64,000 nt of DNA from Actinoalloteichus fjordicus (GTDB lineage Bacteria > Actinomycetota > Actinomycetes > Mycobacteriales > Pseudonocardiaceae). The notes under the pieces are model-generated. The model ran no database searches and was not told the DNA's origin. It saw only the letters and a list, made by a program, of their open reading frames with translations. The stretch covers positions 3,472,001 through 3,536,000 of the forward strand of contig NZ_CP016076.1 of assembly GCF_001941625.1 (NCBI RefSeq), read 5' to 3'. Shown here piece by piece: positions 45,762 to 55,629 of this stretch. Position numbers and translations under genes: made by a program. The stretch's first letter is position 1. Each line of letters starts with the position of its first letter.

Positions 45762-48650
45762 GTGCCTGCCGCCGCACCCGAGACACCGAACCCGTGGGCG
45801 AGCCCGGTCGCGTTCGTCGCCGCCGACCCGCCCCGCGCGGGCAGACTCGCCGTCCGCACCGCCCCGGACCCGACCGCTCCTCCTGACCTCGCCACCGCGC
45901 CCGACCAGACCCCGCCCGCACCCGCCGTCGGCCTGCCCGGCCAGACCCCCTGGGCACTGCTCGACCCGGTCGACGGCGCCGTGCACGTCCGCACCGTCGC
46001 CGTCCACTGGATCGACATCGGCGACGCCCTCACCCTCCTGGGCGACACCGAACGCCCGACCCACCCGGCCGCCGTGTTCTGGCGGTCGGCCCTACGGCTC
46101 GCACTGCACCTGATCGCCAGGGGCAGACTGCTGCCCGGCCTGTCCCCCGGCGACCTCGACGCCTGGCGGGTCGGCCCGCTGGACGCCGACGACGCCGAGC
46201 AGATCACCGCACTGGCCGAGGCCATGCCCCCCGAAGCCCACGCCGTCCCCCTCCCCTCGACCGGTGCCGACCCGAACCTGCTACCCGACCCCCGCACGCT
46301 GGTGCGGGCCTTCCTCGACGCCGTGGCCGACACCCTGCCCCGCAGCCCGGCCGCCGCCGACGCCACCGGCACACCCGCCTTCGCCGCCGCCCCGCCCCGC
46401 CGACTGCCCGCACTGCGCGGCTGGGCCGAGGAGATCGCCGCAGGCGCCGACTCCGGGGTGCGGATCTCCCTGCGCCTGGACACCGAGGACCCCGTCGAGG
46501 ACTGGGCCGACGTCGGGCCCGGCTCCTTCCGGGTCGTCGTGCAACTCCACAGCCTCGCCGACCCCACCCGCGTCATCGACGCCGCCGCCTGCTGGGCCGC
46601 GACCGACGCCGTCCCCACCGGCTTCGACGGCCGCACCCGCGTCGACGCCGTCCTGGCGATCCGTCGCGCCGCACTGCACTGGGAACCGCTGGGCAGGCTG
46701 CTGTCGCAGACCGTGCCCGCCGAGACGGCGATCACCGACGACGAGGTGTTCGACCTCCTCGGCTCCGCAGCCCGCAGGCTGGCCGCCGCCGGAGTGGACG
46801 TGCACCTGCCGCGCGCCCTCGGCCGTGACCTGACCACCCGACTGGTCGCGGGCGGCGGGTCCACGGCCCCCGACACCACCGCCCACTTCGACGACCTCCA
46901 GCCGCTGCACCTGGACTGGCAGCTGGCCCTGGGCGGCCACCCCCTCACCGACGCCGAACGCGACCTCCTCGCCGAAGCCCACCGCCCCGTGGTCCGCCTC
47001 CGCGACCAGTGGCTGCTCGTCGACCCCGACCTCCTCGACCGCGCCCGACGCACCCACACTCCCCCGCTGCCCGCCGTCGACGCCCTACGCCTCGCCCTGG
47101 CCGGACACACCGTCGTCGACGGCACCGACGTCGAAGTCGTCGCCGTCGACGCCCTGGAGACCCTCCGCACCAGGATCGCCGACCCCGAACACGACACGGA
47201 GCCCGTCCCCGCTCCCGCCGCCCTGGCCGCGACCCTGCGGGACTACCAACTCCGGGGCCTGCGCTGGCTGGACCGGATGACCTCCCTCGGCCTGGGCTGC
47301 TGCCTGGCCGACGACATGGGCCTGGGCAAGACGATCACCGTGATCGCCCTGCACCTGCACCGCCGAACCCGCCACCCCGACACCGGACCGACCCTCGTGG
47401 TGTGCCCCGCGTCGCTGCTGGGCAACTGGGAACGCGAGATCACCCGCTTCGCCCCCCACACCCCGGTGCGCCGCTTCCACGGCGGCACCCGCACCCTCGA
47501 CGACGTCACCGACGGCATCGTCCTGACCACCTACGCCACCATGCGCCTGGACACCACCGCCCTGTCCACCGTCACCTGGGGACTCCTCGTCGCCGACGAG
47601 GCCCAACACGTCAAGAACCACCGCTCCCGCACCGCCACGGCACTCCGCCGCATCCCCACGCGCGCCCGCGTCGCCCTCACCGGCACCCCGGTGGAGAACA
47701 ACCTCACCGAACTGTGGGCGATCCTGGACTGGACCACCCCCGGCCTGCTCGGGACGCTGCCCTCATTCCGCCGCGACACCGCCGCATTGCACCGCCCGCC
47801 GACCCCCGGCCCCGACGCACCCCGCGACCAGGCCGCACACCGCCTGGCCCGACTCGTGCGCCCCTTCCTGCTACGCCGACACAAATCCGACCCCGGCATC
47901 GCCCCGGAACTGCCCGCCAAGACCGAGACCGACCACCCGGCGCCCCTCACCACCGAACAGACAGGCCTGTACGAAGCCGTCGTCCGCGAGACCCTGCACC
48001 GCATCGCCTCAGCCGAGGCGATGCACCGCCGAGGCCTCATCCTCGGCCTGCTCACCGCCCTCAAACAGATCTGCAACCACCCCGCCCAGTACCTCAAGGA
48101 GACCCGACCCCGGCTGCACAACCGATCCGGAAAGCTCGCCGTCCTCGACGAACTCGTCGACGCCATCACCGCCGCCGACGGTTCAGTCCTCGTCTTCACC
48201 CAGTACGTCGCGATGGCACGACTGCTCCGCGACCACCTCACCGGCCGAGGCATCCCGGTGCAGCTCCTGCACGGCGGCACCCCCGTCGACCGACGAGAAG
48301 AACAGATCCGCCGCTTCCAGGACGGCGAGGTGCCGGTGTTCCTACTGTCACTGAAGGCCGCAGGCACCGGCCTCAACCTCACCCGCGCCGACCACGTCGT
48401 GCACTACGACCGGTGGTGGAACCCCGCCGTGGAGGCCCAGGCCACCGACCGCGCCCACCGCATCGGCCAGACCCGCCCCGTCCAGGTGCACCGACTCATC
48501 GCCGAAGGCACCCTCGAAGACCGGATCGCCGCGATGCTGGCGGCCAAACGCGACCTGGCCGACGCCGTGCTCACCACCGGAGAACAGGCACTCACCGAAC
48601 TCACCGACAGCGAACTGGCCGAGGCGATCGAACTGAGGAGCCGACCGTGA
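45762..48650 (+). CDS. SNF2-family DEAD/DEAH-box helicase
   Basis: A 962-residue Swi2/Snf2 ATPase. The N-terminal ~480 residues form the family's helicase-associated region. Motif I is LADDMGLGKTITV with Lys523, motif II is DEAQ (612-615), motif III ALTGTPVENNL. The RecA-2 motifs include VLVFTQYVAM, LLSLKAAGTGLNLTRADHVVHYDRWWNP and DRAHRIGQTRPVQVHRL. GTG 45762 follows AAGGAG at 9 bases. It likely remodels protein-DNA or RNA polymerase complexes using ATP. The next gene, a SWIM zinc-finger protein, overlaps its stop, a conserved actinobacterial pairing. Confidence 0.93.
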   Translation: MPAAAPETPNPWASPVAFVAADPPRAGRLAVRTAPDPTAPPDLATAPDQTPPAPAVGLPGQTPWALLDPVDGAVHVRTVAVHWIDIGDALTLLGDTERPTHPAAVFWRSALRLALHLIARGRLLPGLSPGDLDAWRVGPLDADDAEQITALAEAMPPEAHAVPLPSTGADPNLLPDPRTLVRAFLDAVADTLPRSPAAADATGTPAFAAAPPRRLPALRGWAEEIAAGADSGVRISLRLDTEDPVEDWADVGPGSFRVVVQLHSLADPTRVIDAAACWAATDAVPTGFDGRTRVDAVLAIRRAALHWEPLGRLLSQTVPAETAITDDEVFDLLGSAARRLAAAGVDVHLPRALGRDLTTRLVAGGGSTAPDTTAHFDDLQPLHLDWQLALGGHPLTDAERDLLAEAHRPVVRLRDQWLLVDPDLLDRARRTHTPPLPAVDALRLALAGHTVVDGTDVEVVAVDALETLRTRIADPEHDTEPVPAPAALAATLRDYQLRGLRWLDRMTSLGLGCCLADDMGLGKTITVIALHLHRRTRHPDTGPTLVVCPASLLGNWEREITRFAPHTPVRRFHGGTRTLDDVTDGIVLTTYATMRLDTTALSTVTWGLLVADEAQHVKNHRSRTATALRRIPTRARVALTGTPVENNLTELWAILDWTTPGLLGTLPSFRRDTAALHRPPTPGPDAPRDQAAHRLARLVRPFLLRRHKSDPGIAPELPAKTETDHPAPLTTEQTGLYEAVVRETLHRIASAEAMHRRGLILGLLTALKQICNHPAQYLKETRPRLHNRSGKLAVLDELVDAITAADGSVLVFTQYVAMARLLRDHLTGRGIPVQLLHGGTPVDRREEQIRRFQDGEVPVFLLSLKAAGTGLNLTRADHVVHYDRWWNPAVEAQATDRAHRIGQTRPVQVHRLIAEGTLEDRIAAMLAAKRDLADAVLTTGEQALTELTDSELAEAIELRSRP

Positions 48651-49891
48651 CACCCCGTCGAGCCGAACCCGCACTGGGCTTCCCCCCGTTCCCGCCCGGC
48701 CGCATCAGAAGAACCCGCACCTGGTGGGGCACCGCCTGGACGAAGGCCATGGAGGACACCTCACTGGACGTCGACCAGCTGCGCCGAGGCCGCCGCCACG
48801 CCATCGGCGGCCGCGTCGAGTCGATCACCGTCAGCCCCGGCAGGCTGGCCGCCCTCGTCCACGACACCGACGGCAGCACCCACCACAGCGTCGTCCACCT
48901 GGAACAGCTCAGCGACCGCGACTGGGACCGGTTCCTCGACCAGGTCGCCGTCACCGCCGGACACGTCGCCGCCCTGGTGGACCGGGACATGCCCCGAGAA
49001 CTGGTGGACGTTGCCGACGACGCGGGCGTCCGCCTGCTGCCCGGACCGGGTGACCTCGAGCCGGAATGCGACTGTGTGGGCTTCGAACACCCGTGCCGCC
49101 ACGCCGCCGCCCTGTCCTATCAGGCAGGCTGGCTCGTGGACGCCGATCCGTTCGTGCTGTTCCTGCTGCGTGGCCGGGAACGAGCCGAACTGCTCGACGA
49201 ACTCCAGACCCGCACCGCCACAGAACCCCGACCCGCCGACCGGCACAGCCGACCCGACCCGACCGCACCGCCGCCCGGCGGAGTCCCCGCCGCCCAGTCC
49301 TACGCCCGCCCGGTGTCCCGGATGCCACCACCACCGCCCCCGATCCGGGACAACCCGCCCACGCCGATGTTCGGCTCGGCCCCCGGCATCCCCCCGGCGG
49401 CCCTGACCTTCCTCGCCGCCGACGCCGCCCACCGCGCCGCCGCCCTGCTCACCGCCACGACCCCGCCTCCGGCACTGGATCGACGCACCGACGCAATCCG
49501 ACTCGCCGCCACCTACGACGATCCCGCGCTGCACACCCGACTGAACGCCACCACCGAGGACCCCGCCGCGTTCGCCACGGCGGTCCGCGCCTGGCAGCTC
49601 GGCGGACCCGCCGGACTGGCCGCATTGGAGACGGTGTGGACGCCCACCGCCGCGCAGGCCGCCCGCGCGCGGGACGCCCTCACCGCCTACCGCGACGAGG
49701 AACGCCCCGGTCACGTTCCCGAGCTGCGAGCCTGGCGCAACCGGTGGACCGCCGACGACCGGGGCCTGCAGCTGCGGCTGGGCCGAGACGACCGGTGGTA
49801 CCCCTTCCACCGGGTCGGCGACTCCTGGCAGCCTGCGGCCGCACCCGGCACCGACCCGACGGCGGCGCTGGCGGACCTCCTCGCAGGCTGA
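48647..49891 (+). CDS. SWIM zinc-finger protein
   Basis: A 414-residue protein starting at GTG 48647 (GTGA overlap with the helicase stop). The zinc finger is CDCVGFEHPCRH (Cys141, Cys143, Cys150, His152), the CxC...CxH SWIM pattern that binds DNA or protein. A proline-rich, probably disordered linker (about residues 190-245) separates it from a helical C-terminal region. The opening GFPPFPPGRIRRTRTWWGTAW is typical of this family. It presumably works with the SNF2 ATPase, perhaps as its targeting subunit. The exact role is unknown. Confidence 0.9.
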   Translation: MTPRRAEPALGFPPFPPGRIRRTRTWWGTAWTKAMEDTSLDVDQLRRGRRHAIGGRVESITVSPGRLAALVHDTDGSTHHSVVHLEQLSDRDWDRFLDQVAVTAGHVAALVDRDMPRELVDVADDAGVRLLPGPGDLEPECDCVGFEHPCRHAAALSYQAGWLVDADPFVLFLLRGRERAELLDELQTRTATEPRPADRHSRPDPTAPPPGGVPAAQSYARPVSRMPPPPPPIRDNPPTPMFGSAPGIPPAALTFLAADAAHRAAALLTATTPPPALDRRTDAIRLAATYDDPALHTRLNATTEDPAAFATAVRAWQLGGPAGLAALETVWTPTAAQAARARDALTAYRDEERPGHVPELRAWRNRWTADDRGLQLRLGRDDRWYPFHRVGDSWQPAAAPGTDPTAALADLLAG

Positions 49892-50179
49892 CCGGCGCGC
49901 GGACCGCCTCGCCCGCAGGGGACCGCCTGCCCCCCGCGCGCGGCGCGGTCCGACGGCACCGGCCACGAGCGAACCTTGATCCGTCTCCTGCGACGTCATC
50001 GCCCGGCTGCGGCACGGAGGCGTGGCGGTCCGGTGCCGGTTCTCCCGCTCGGGGAGCGAACCCTGCCCGTGGCCGCCCGCCGGTGAGCCGCCGTCCCCCG
50101 CTGCACGGCGCGCGACCTCGCCCGAGCACGGCCCGCCCACCGAGGTCGACGGCCGAGGTCGCCCGCCGAGCCGCGTGCC

Positions 50180-50749
50180 TCAGTCCCGTGCCGAACGCCG
50201 ATACCGCAGGAACACCACACCGGAGCCGAACACGCGGGTGTCCGCCAACTGCAGGGACAACGGCGCGGGCAGCGTCGGGAAGTACGGCGTGCCGCCGCCC
50301 AGGATCACGGGATGGACGAACAGACGGAACTCGTCGATCAGGTCCTCGCGCAGGAAGCTCGCCGCGATGCCCGCACCGCCCAGATCCATATCGCCGCCCG
50401 GCAGCGCCTTGAGCCGCGCCACCTCCCCGGCAAGGTCGTCACGGACGAGCGTGCTGTTGTGCTCGACCTTCTCCAAGGTCCGGGAGAACACGACCTTCGG
50501 CGTGGCCAGCCAGATCCGGGCGAAGTCGGCTTCCTGACTGCTCGCCGTCGGGTCATCGACGACCGAGGGCCAGTAGCCTGCCATGTCCTGGTACAGGCGA
50601 CGCCCGTACAGCGAGGTGTCCACGCCACGAGCCTGCTCGTTGTGGAACTCGTGCAGCTCGGCGTCGGGAAGACTCCAGGAGATGTCGCCGTCGGCGGACT
50701 CCATGAATCCGTCCAACGAGACCGACAACGAATAGACAACGTCGCGCAT
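50180..50749 (-). CDS. RibD C-terminal / dihydrofolate reductase-like protein
   Basis: A 189-residue protein beginning MRDVVYSLSVSLDGFMESADGDI, with a second-half segment LPGGDMDLGGAGIAASFLREDLIDEFRLFVHPVILGGGTPYF typical of the RibD-C superfamily. ATG 50749 has AAGGA upstream. It probably binds NADPH. The physiological substrate is unknown. It is a distant paralogue of the 10296-10898 product. No linked regulator is evident. Confidence 0.87.
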   Translation of the reverse strand: MRDVVYSLSVSLDGFMESADGDISWSLPDAELHEFHNEQARGVDTSLYGRRLYQDMAGYWPSVVDDPTASSQEADFARIWLATPKVVFSRTLEKVEHNSTLVRDDLAGEVARLKALPGGDMDLGGAGIAASFLREDLIDEFRLFVHPVILGGGTPYFPTLPAPLSLQLADTRVFGSGVVFLRYRRSARD

Positions 50750-51148
50750 TTCTCATCCTTCCCAGCTGTGTAGGCGATACCCGGCACCGTGCCGGACTCT
50801 GAGACAGACCGGCGAGACGGCCGAAACTCACCGCGGTGGCGATGGTGTTCCTCGTCTCCTCGACACTCACCGTCGCACTCGAGACCCGACCGGGCCCCTC
50901 GGCCGCCGCGCCGGTACCGCTCGACGCCACCGCCGCCGACCAGGCCGCCCGCCGCGTCATGATCTTGTCGCGGCCACGGATCAAGCCTCCGGTAGGGTGG
51001 GGCGCCGCAGGTCGTGGACACGCCAGAGAAGGAGGTGCGAGTCATTACCACCAGATCAGGTCGGGTGCTCCCACCTCGCCGCCGGGCGGTCCACCCGGCG
51101 TAGCCGAGGTGAGCGACGCCCGTCGTCATCGGCGAAAGGCTCACTCCC
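50750..51148. other. Divergent intergenic region
   Basis: No convincing gene. A GTG-started frame at 50836 begins with a signal-peptide-like stretch but then becomes non-protein-like and has no ribosome site. A TAGGGT hexamer at 50993-50998 is a possible -10 element for the downstream methyltransferase. Confidence 0.4.
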
Positions 51149-51982
51149 ATGTCGGCTTCCCTCCTCACCCGTTCCGCGATCACCACCCGACTTCGCGCCG
51201 CAGGATGCGTCTTCGCCGAAGACGAGGCCGGACTGCTCGTCTCGGCAGCCGCCACCGCCGCCGAACTGACCGACATGGTGGAACAGCGGGCCGCCGGACT
51301 GCCACTGGAACACGTCCTGGGCTGGGCGGAGTTCCACGGCCTGCGCATCGCGGTGGACCCCGGCGTGTTCGTCCCCCGCCGACGCACCGAGTTCCTCGTC
51401 GGCCAGGCCGTCACAGTCGCCCGCACCGCCGCCCACCACACACCAGGCCCGGCGGCGCCGAGCCCACCGGCGACCGTCGTGGTGGACCTGTGCTGCGGCT
51501 CGGGCGCGGTGGGCGCCGCCCTGCTGAGCGTGCTGGACCACGTCGACCTGCACGCGGTGGACGTGGAGCCCGCCGCAGTGGCCTGCGCCCGCCGCAACGT
51601 CGCCCAGGCTGGCGGCGGCCGAGTCCACCAGGGCGACCTGTACGCACCGCTGCCCGCGACACTGCGCGGCCGCGTCGACGTCCTGGTCGCCAACGTCCCC
51701 TACGTCCCCACCGAAGAGTTCGACCTGCTGCCGCCCGAGGCCCGCCTCCACGAGCCCCGGACGGCCCTGGACGGCGGCGCCGACGGACTCGACGTCCTGC
51801 GACGGGTGGCCGCCGCCGCCCCGCACTGGCTGGCACCACGCGGCGCCCTGCTGGTCGAGACGAGCCAACGGCAGGCACCCAGCGCCGTCGCCGCCTTCGC
51901 CGACCACGGCCTGATCCCCGAGGTCACGACCTCCGACGACCTCCACGCCACGGTCGTCATCGGACGACCGAGATCGTCATGA
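51149..51982 (+). CDS. HemK/PrmC-like N5-glutamine methyltransferase
   Basis: A 277-residue class I methyltransferase. N-terminal helical part with LPLEHVLGWAEFHGLRIAVDPGVFVPRRRTEFLV, which matches the substrate-recognition and (V/F)PR-T signature of release-factor glutamine methyltransferases. Motif I is VVDLCCGSGAVGAAL, and the NPPY motif appears as NVPY (Asn182). It is shorter and more divergent than housekeeping PrmC, so it may be a paralogue acting on another protein or small molecule. Confidence 0.82.
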   Translation: MSASLLTRSAITTRLRAAGCVFAEDEAGLLVSAAATAAELTDMVEQRAAGLPLEHVLGWAEFHGLRIAVDPGVFVPRRRTEFLVGQAVTVARTAAHHTPGPAAPSPPATVVVDLCCGSGAVGAALLSVLDHVDLHAVDVEPAAVACARRNVAQAGGGRVHQGDLYAPLPATLRGRVDVLVANVPYVPTEEFDLLPPEARLHEPRTALDGGADGLDVLRRVAAAAPHWLAPRGALLVETSQRQAPSAVAAFADHGLIPEVTTSDDLHATVVIGRPRSS

Positions 51983-52059
51983 CCGCAAGCCCAGTCGCCG
52001 ACACCCCCGTGGATTCGCCCCGCCCGACCCGCCGCCCACACCCCGGACCCCGGAATGAA

Positions 52060-52419
52060 TCAGCCGGGGCGGCGCCTGCTCGTGATGATCGAGTCGAGAT
52101 TGGTGCGAGTCGCTGCCAGCTCACCGATCGCCTCGTCGATCCGATCACGCTGCTGCACCAGCCCGTCGACCAGCTCCGGGCAGTCCGGCGTCAACAGCCC
52201 GCCGTCGTCGACGATGCACGGCAGCACCTCCACGATCTGCGCCGTGCTCAGACCGGCCGCGAGCAGAACCCTGATCCGCCCCACCAGCGCGACATCCTCA
52301 GCGCGATAGACGCGATAACCGCTCGGACGGCGCTCGGGAGCCAGCAGACCCTGCTCCTCGTAATACCGCAATGCGCGCTCACTGACGCCCGCGCGCCGCG
52401 CCAACTCCCCGATCCGCAT
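52060..52419 (-). CDS. MerR-family regulator
   Basis: A 119-residue MerR regulator beginning MRIGELARRAGVSERALRYYEEQGLL, with a long dimerisation helix near the C-terminus (VDGLVQQRDRIDEAIGEL) and no metal-binding cysteine pattern. ATG 52419 starts the HTH; the 70-residue upstream extension crosses the promoter region and is not part of the protein. Divergent from an imine-reductase-like gene, whose promoter carries the MerR-type palindrome. Confidence 0.9.
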   Translation of the reverse strand: MRIGELARRAGVSERALRYYEEQGLLAPERRPSGYRVYRAEDVALVGRIRVLLAAGLSTAQIVEVLPCIVDDGGLLTPDCPELVDGLVQQRDRIDEAIGELAATRTNLDSIITSRRRPG

Positions 52420-52432
52420 CACCACTCCAGGG

Positions 52433-52463
52433 TTGACTCTCACGTTGACGTGAAGGTTTAGCT
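52433..52463 (+). promoter_or_regulatory. MerR-type promoter with 19-bp spacer
   Basis: TTGACT (52433-52438) and TTAGCT (52458-52463) are separated by 19 bp, and the spacer contains the palindrome TCACG-TTGA-CGTGA (52440-52453). It drives the plus-strand dehydrogenase at 52472, only about 9 bp downstream, implying an almost leaderless mRNA. The layout matches the promoter at 13108-13138. Confidence 0.75.
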
Positions 52464-52471
52464 TAGCCGGC

Positions 52472-53308
52472 ATGACCTCCGTGACAGTCCTCGGACTCGG
52501 CCCCATGGGACACGCCCTGGCCGCAGCCTGCACCGCCGCCGACCACCCCACCACCGTGTGGAACCGCACCCCGGGCCGAGGAGCCGACCTCGACGCCGAC
52601 GTCGCCGACACCGCCGCCGAGGCGACCACCGCCAGCCCGCTCGTCCTCGTGTGTGTGCGCGACTACACGGTGGCGCAGTCGATCCTCGACGTCGACGCCC
52701 TGCGGGGCCGCACCCTGGTCAACCTCAGCGGTGGCGCCCCCCGAGAGGCCCGTGCACTGGCCGCCTGGGCCCGAGAACACGACATCGACTACCTCGACGC
52801 CGTGATCATGGCCACCCCCGACGCCATCGGCACCCCCGACGCCGCACTGTTCTTCAGCGGCCCGCAGGACGTCTACGCCAAACACCAGGCCGTCCTCACC
52901 GCCCTCGGCGAGAACGGGATCTACCTCGGTGACGACGCCGGCCGGGCCGCCGGGTTCGACGCGGCCCTGCAAGACCTGTTCTGGACGGCCATGAGCGGCA
53001 TCGTCCACACCTTCGCCCTCGCCACCGCAGAAGGCATCAAGCCCGCCGACATCGCGGAACACGCCAAGGCGATGGTCGGGATGTTCCCCGACCTGATCGA
53101 CCAGGTCGCCGACCAGGTCACCACCGGCCGCTTCCCCGGCGACGACGCCGCCATCACCACTGCGGCAGCGGCCATGGACCACATCCTCGACACCGTGCGG
53201 TCCCACGACCTGGACAACGGCGTGCTCAGCGCCGCCCGCGCCGAGGTACAACAGGCCATCGACGCCGGACACGGATCATCGGGCTACGCCCGGCTCGCCA
53301 CCCGCTAG
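52472..53308 (+). CDS. 6-phosphogluconate-dehydrogenase-like / imine reductase-like oxidoreductase
   Basis: A 278-residue NAD(P)-dependent oxidoreductase. The N-terminal Rossmann motif is VTVLGLGPMGHALAAAC, followed by TTVWNRTPGRG, which binds NADPH, and a helical C-terminal dimerisation domain. Length and layout match the imine reductase/beta-hydroxyacid dehydrogenase-like group. It is transcribed from a MerR-type promoter shared with the divergent regulator. The natural substrate is unknown. Confidence 0.88.
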   Translation: MTSVTVLGLGPMGHALAAACTAADHPTTVWNRTPGRGADLDADVADTAAEATTASPLVLVCVRDYTVAQSILDVDALRGRTLVNLSGGAPREARALAAWAREHDIDYLDAVIMATPDAIGTPDAALFFSGPQDVYAKHQAVLTALGENGIYLGDDAGRAAGFDAALQDLFWTAMSGIVHTFALATAEGIKPADIAEHAKAMVGMFPDLIDQVADQVTTGRFPGDDAAITTAAAAMDHILDTVRSHDLDNGVLSAARAEVQQAIDAGHGSSGYARLATR

Positions 53309-53533
53309 ACCCGACACCCCCAACGCGCCCCCGACACCGGCCGTCGTGTCGTGATCCACCCACCGACCCCGCGGACACCCGCCCGTGTGCCGGCGTCTCG
53401 ACGACGTCACACGGGCCGACCGCACGGACGACGTCACTCACACCGGCGGCCCGCGCAGACCTCCAGGCCCGCCTCGGCGACGACGAAGAAGAGACATCAG
53501 ACCCGGCGCAGCGCCCCGCCAGACGACAGCACG

Positions 53534-54685
53534 TCAGAACGACACACCGTCGGGCAGCAGAACCCCCCGCTGCACCGGCATCTCCACCGGACCCGCATAG
53601 GCAGGCGCCGCCGCCCACACCCGAGTCTGCGCCTCCGCACGGCACGCCGCCTCGTCGACGGTGACCTGGGAGAACAACCGGTAGGCCTCGGTGATCACCC
53701 GACCGCTCACCCCCGGCGTCGAATCCCCGACCAGCATCAGCCCGGTCCCCAACCGAGGACAGAACGCCAAGAACGTCGTACACCCCCGCGTGCCGCCGCT
53801 GTGCAGGAACACCGTCTCCCCCGACGCGTTGACCCGCCGCGTCCAGTCCAGACACGACTCGTCACCCCCACGCGCCCGACCATGCGGCTCATGAGTACGC
53901 CACAACGCCCGCTCCAACACCGTGCGATGCGGCCGCAGATGCGCGTCCAGATACCGCAGCAGATCCCCCGGCGTGGCACGCAGAACCCCGGCCGCCGCCA
54001 ACACCCCCATCCGCCACGGCGGCACCCGCCTGCCCCCACGATGCCCCACCGCACTGAGCAGCTCCGGCCGGTCCCGCTCATCGACACACGTCTGCAGCAG
54101 ACCCAACGGCAGACACACCCGCTCGATCACCAGCTGCCGAAAGTCCTGCCGCACCGCCCGCCCCAACAACACCCCGAGCAGACCCATCCCCAGATTCGAA
54201 TAACGACAGGTCACCCCCGGCGTCCCCCGAGGAGTCAACCGACACAACGCGGCATGAAGATCCGCCAACCCGTACCCGGCGTACGGATTGGTGCTCCACG
54301 CCGACGCCGCCCGCCGATACAGATTGGCAGGCAGCCGAGGCAACGCGGCGGTGTGCGACGCCAACTGCCCGAGAGTGATCGCCGCCGTCGCAGGACGCAA
54401 CCGCCCGGCATCAGGAAGATACGCACTGATCGGATCGTCGAACCCCACCTCACCGCGCTCCACCATGTCGGCGAACAGCACCCCCGTGAAGGTCTTGGTC
54501 ACCGAGCCCAGCTCGAACAACGTCCGCGCGTCCACCGGCGGACGCCCCTCCCGGTCCAGCACGCCATGACACACCACCGACCGCCGGCCCCGGACCACCG
54601 TGCCGACCACCAACGCCCCACCCTGAAACGACCGCCGCAACACCGGCAGAGCCGCAGCAAGCCGTTCAGCAGGCCGAGGCGTCAC
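53534..54685 (-). CDS. Class C beta-lactamase-fold serine hydrolase
   Basis: A 383-residue serine hydrolase. The active-site motifs are SVTK (Ser61, Lys64), YSN (162-164) and HSGG (295-298). GTG 54685 overlaps the stop of the gene upstream (GTGA at 54682-54685), so they are co-translated. No signal peptide is present, so it probably acts inside the cell, unlike secreted beta-lactamases or DD-peptidases. It is the last gene of a four-gene cassette beginning with a 67-residue peptide gene and might act as a peptidase, esterase or amidase on that peptide. This is inference. Confidence 0.88.
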   Translation of the reverse strand: MTPRPAERLAAALPVLRRSFQGGALVVGTVVRGRRSVVCHGVLDREGRPPVDARTLFELGSVTKTFTGVLFADMVERGEVGFDDPISAYLPDAGRLRPATAAITLGQLASHTAALPRLPANLYRRAASAWSTNPYAGYGLADLHAALCRLTPRGTPGVTCRYSNLGMGLLGVLLGRAVRQDFRQLVIERVCLPLGLLQTCVDERDRPELLSAVGHRGGRRVPPWRMGVLAAAGVLRATPGDLLRYLDAHLRPHRTVLERALWRTHEPHGRARGGDESCLDWTRRVNASGETVFLHSGGTRGCTTFLAFCPRLGTGLMLVGDSTPGVSGRVITEAYRLFSQVTVDEAACRAEAQTRVWAAAPAYAGPVEMPVQRGVLLPDGVSF

Positions 54686-55629
54686 AGCGCACCGACCCGC
54701 GTCGGGGCCGCAGGCACCTCCGCCAACGCCGCCATGCCCCGCGACACCAGCAGCGTCCCGGCGATCGCCGCCACCACCGTCGGGTGATAGAAGTTCCGAA
54801 ACGCCTCCGCCATCGACTCCGGCGCAGGCACCGCACCATACGGAAGCAGCCCGTCCTCCCGCTGCGCCCCGGCCAGCGCCACCCACGCGGCCACCGGATA
54901 ACTCGGCGCCTCCAGACACAGGTCCACCATCAACAGCTCACCGACCAGATCCCACTGCTCGGCCTCCCGGTACACCTCCACCCACGCGGGCAGCCACCGA
55001 TGCAGATAGTTCTGCAACGGACTCGGCAGCTCCTTCGGGTGCGCACCCCAGTCGGTCAGATGGAACACCGTATGCGTCACCGCATAGGCAGTCATGAAGT
55101 CCACCGTCCACGGCTCCGACCGGCCGCCCAACCACGTCCGCGCCGTCAACTCCACCCGATCCAACGTCTCCGGCAGACCGATCACCCGCTGAGCAGCGGC
55201 GATCGCCAGCAACCGATTAGGCACCTGCTCGATCACCCGAGTGAACCGCAACCCCGCCAGATGAACCAGCAGCTCGTCCAGCTCCGCATTCCGCCTGCCC
55301 GCCCGCACGAACGGCGCATAGGTCTCCAACGGATAGGTCTCCGCCGAACTCCGACGCTGCAACTCCAACAGCACCCGACCAGAGTCGAACTCACTCCACG
55401 CGAAGTCGATCAACTCCGGAGCGATCTGCGCCTCCCTGGTGCCCGTCACCGACTCCCGCACCGCCAACGACCCCGCCAACGCCAACTCACACAGCGGCTT
55501 CATCGACTCGCCGATGTCGATCTCGCTCACCGGCCCCCGAGGAATCCGAAAATGAGGACCGGCCGCGCTCAACCAGCCCAAGGCGGCACCCGCCACGTGA
55601 TGGCCCAGCGCCACCAACTCCTTGTTCAT
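54682..55629 (-). CDS. Uncharacterised DUF6895-like protein
   Basis: A 315-residue, largely helical soluble protein. The segments ALGWLSAAGPHFRIPRG, MKPLCELALAGSLAV and LDELLVHLAGLRFTRVIEQVPNRLLAIAA resemble proteins annotated DUF6895 in actinomycetes; I am not certain of that assignment. No catalytic motif stands out, though TWLGGRSEPWTVDFMTAYAVTHTVFHLTDWG contains clustered His, Asp and Thr. ATG 55629 overlaps the upstream gene's stop and its own stop overlaps the hydrolase start, so three genes are tightly coupled. Function unknown. Confidence 0.75.
   Translation of the reverse strand: MNKELVALGHHVAGAALGWLSAAGPHFRIPRGPVSEIDIGESMKPLCELALAGSLAVRESVTGTREAQIAPELIDFAWSEFDSGRVLLELQRRSSAETYPLETYAPFVRAGRRNAELDELLVHLAGLRFTRVIEQVPNRLLAIAAAQRVIGLPETLDRVELTARTWLGGRSEPWTVDFMTAYAVTHTVFHLTDWGAHPKELPSPLQNYLHRWLPAWVEVYREAEQWDLVGELLMVDLCLEAPSYPVAAWVALAGAQREDGLLPYGAVPAPESMAEAFRNFYHPTVVAAIAGTLLVSRGMAALAEVPAAPTRVGAL

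Noticed and set aside
45551-47197. 548-codon minus-strand frame opposite the SNF2 helicase
   Set aside because: Ser/Arg-rich shadow frame with no start signal; the plus-strand gene has all helicase motifs.
50836-51148. Signal-peptide-like frame upstream of the HemK-like gene
   Set aside because: Only the first ~25 residues look hydrophobic; the rest is non-protein-like and no ribosome site precedes it.
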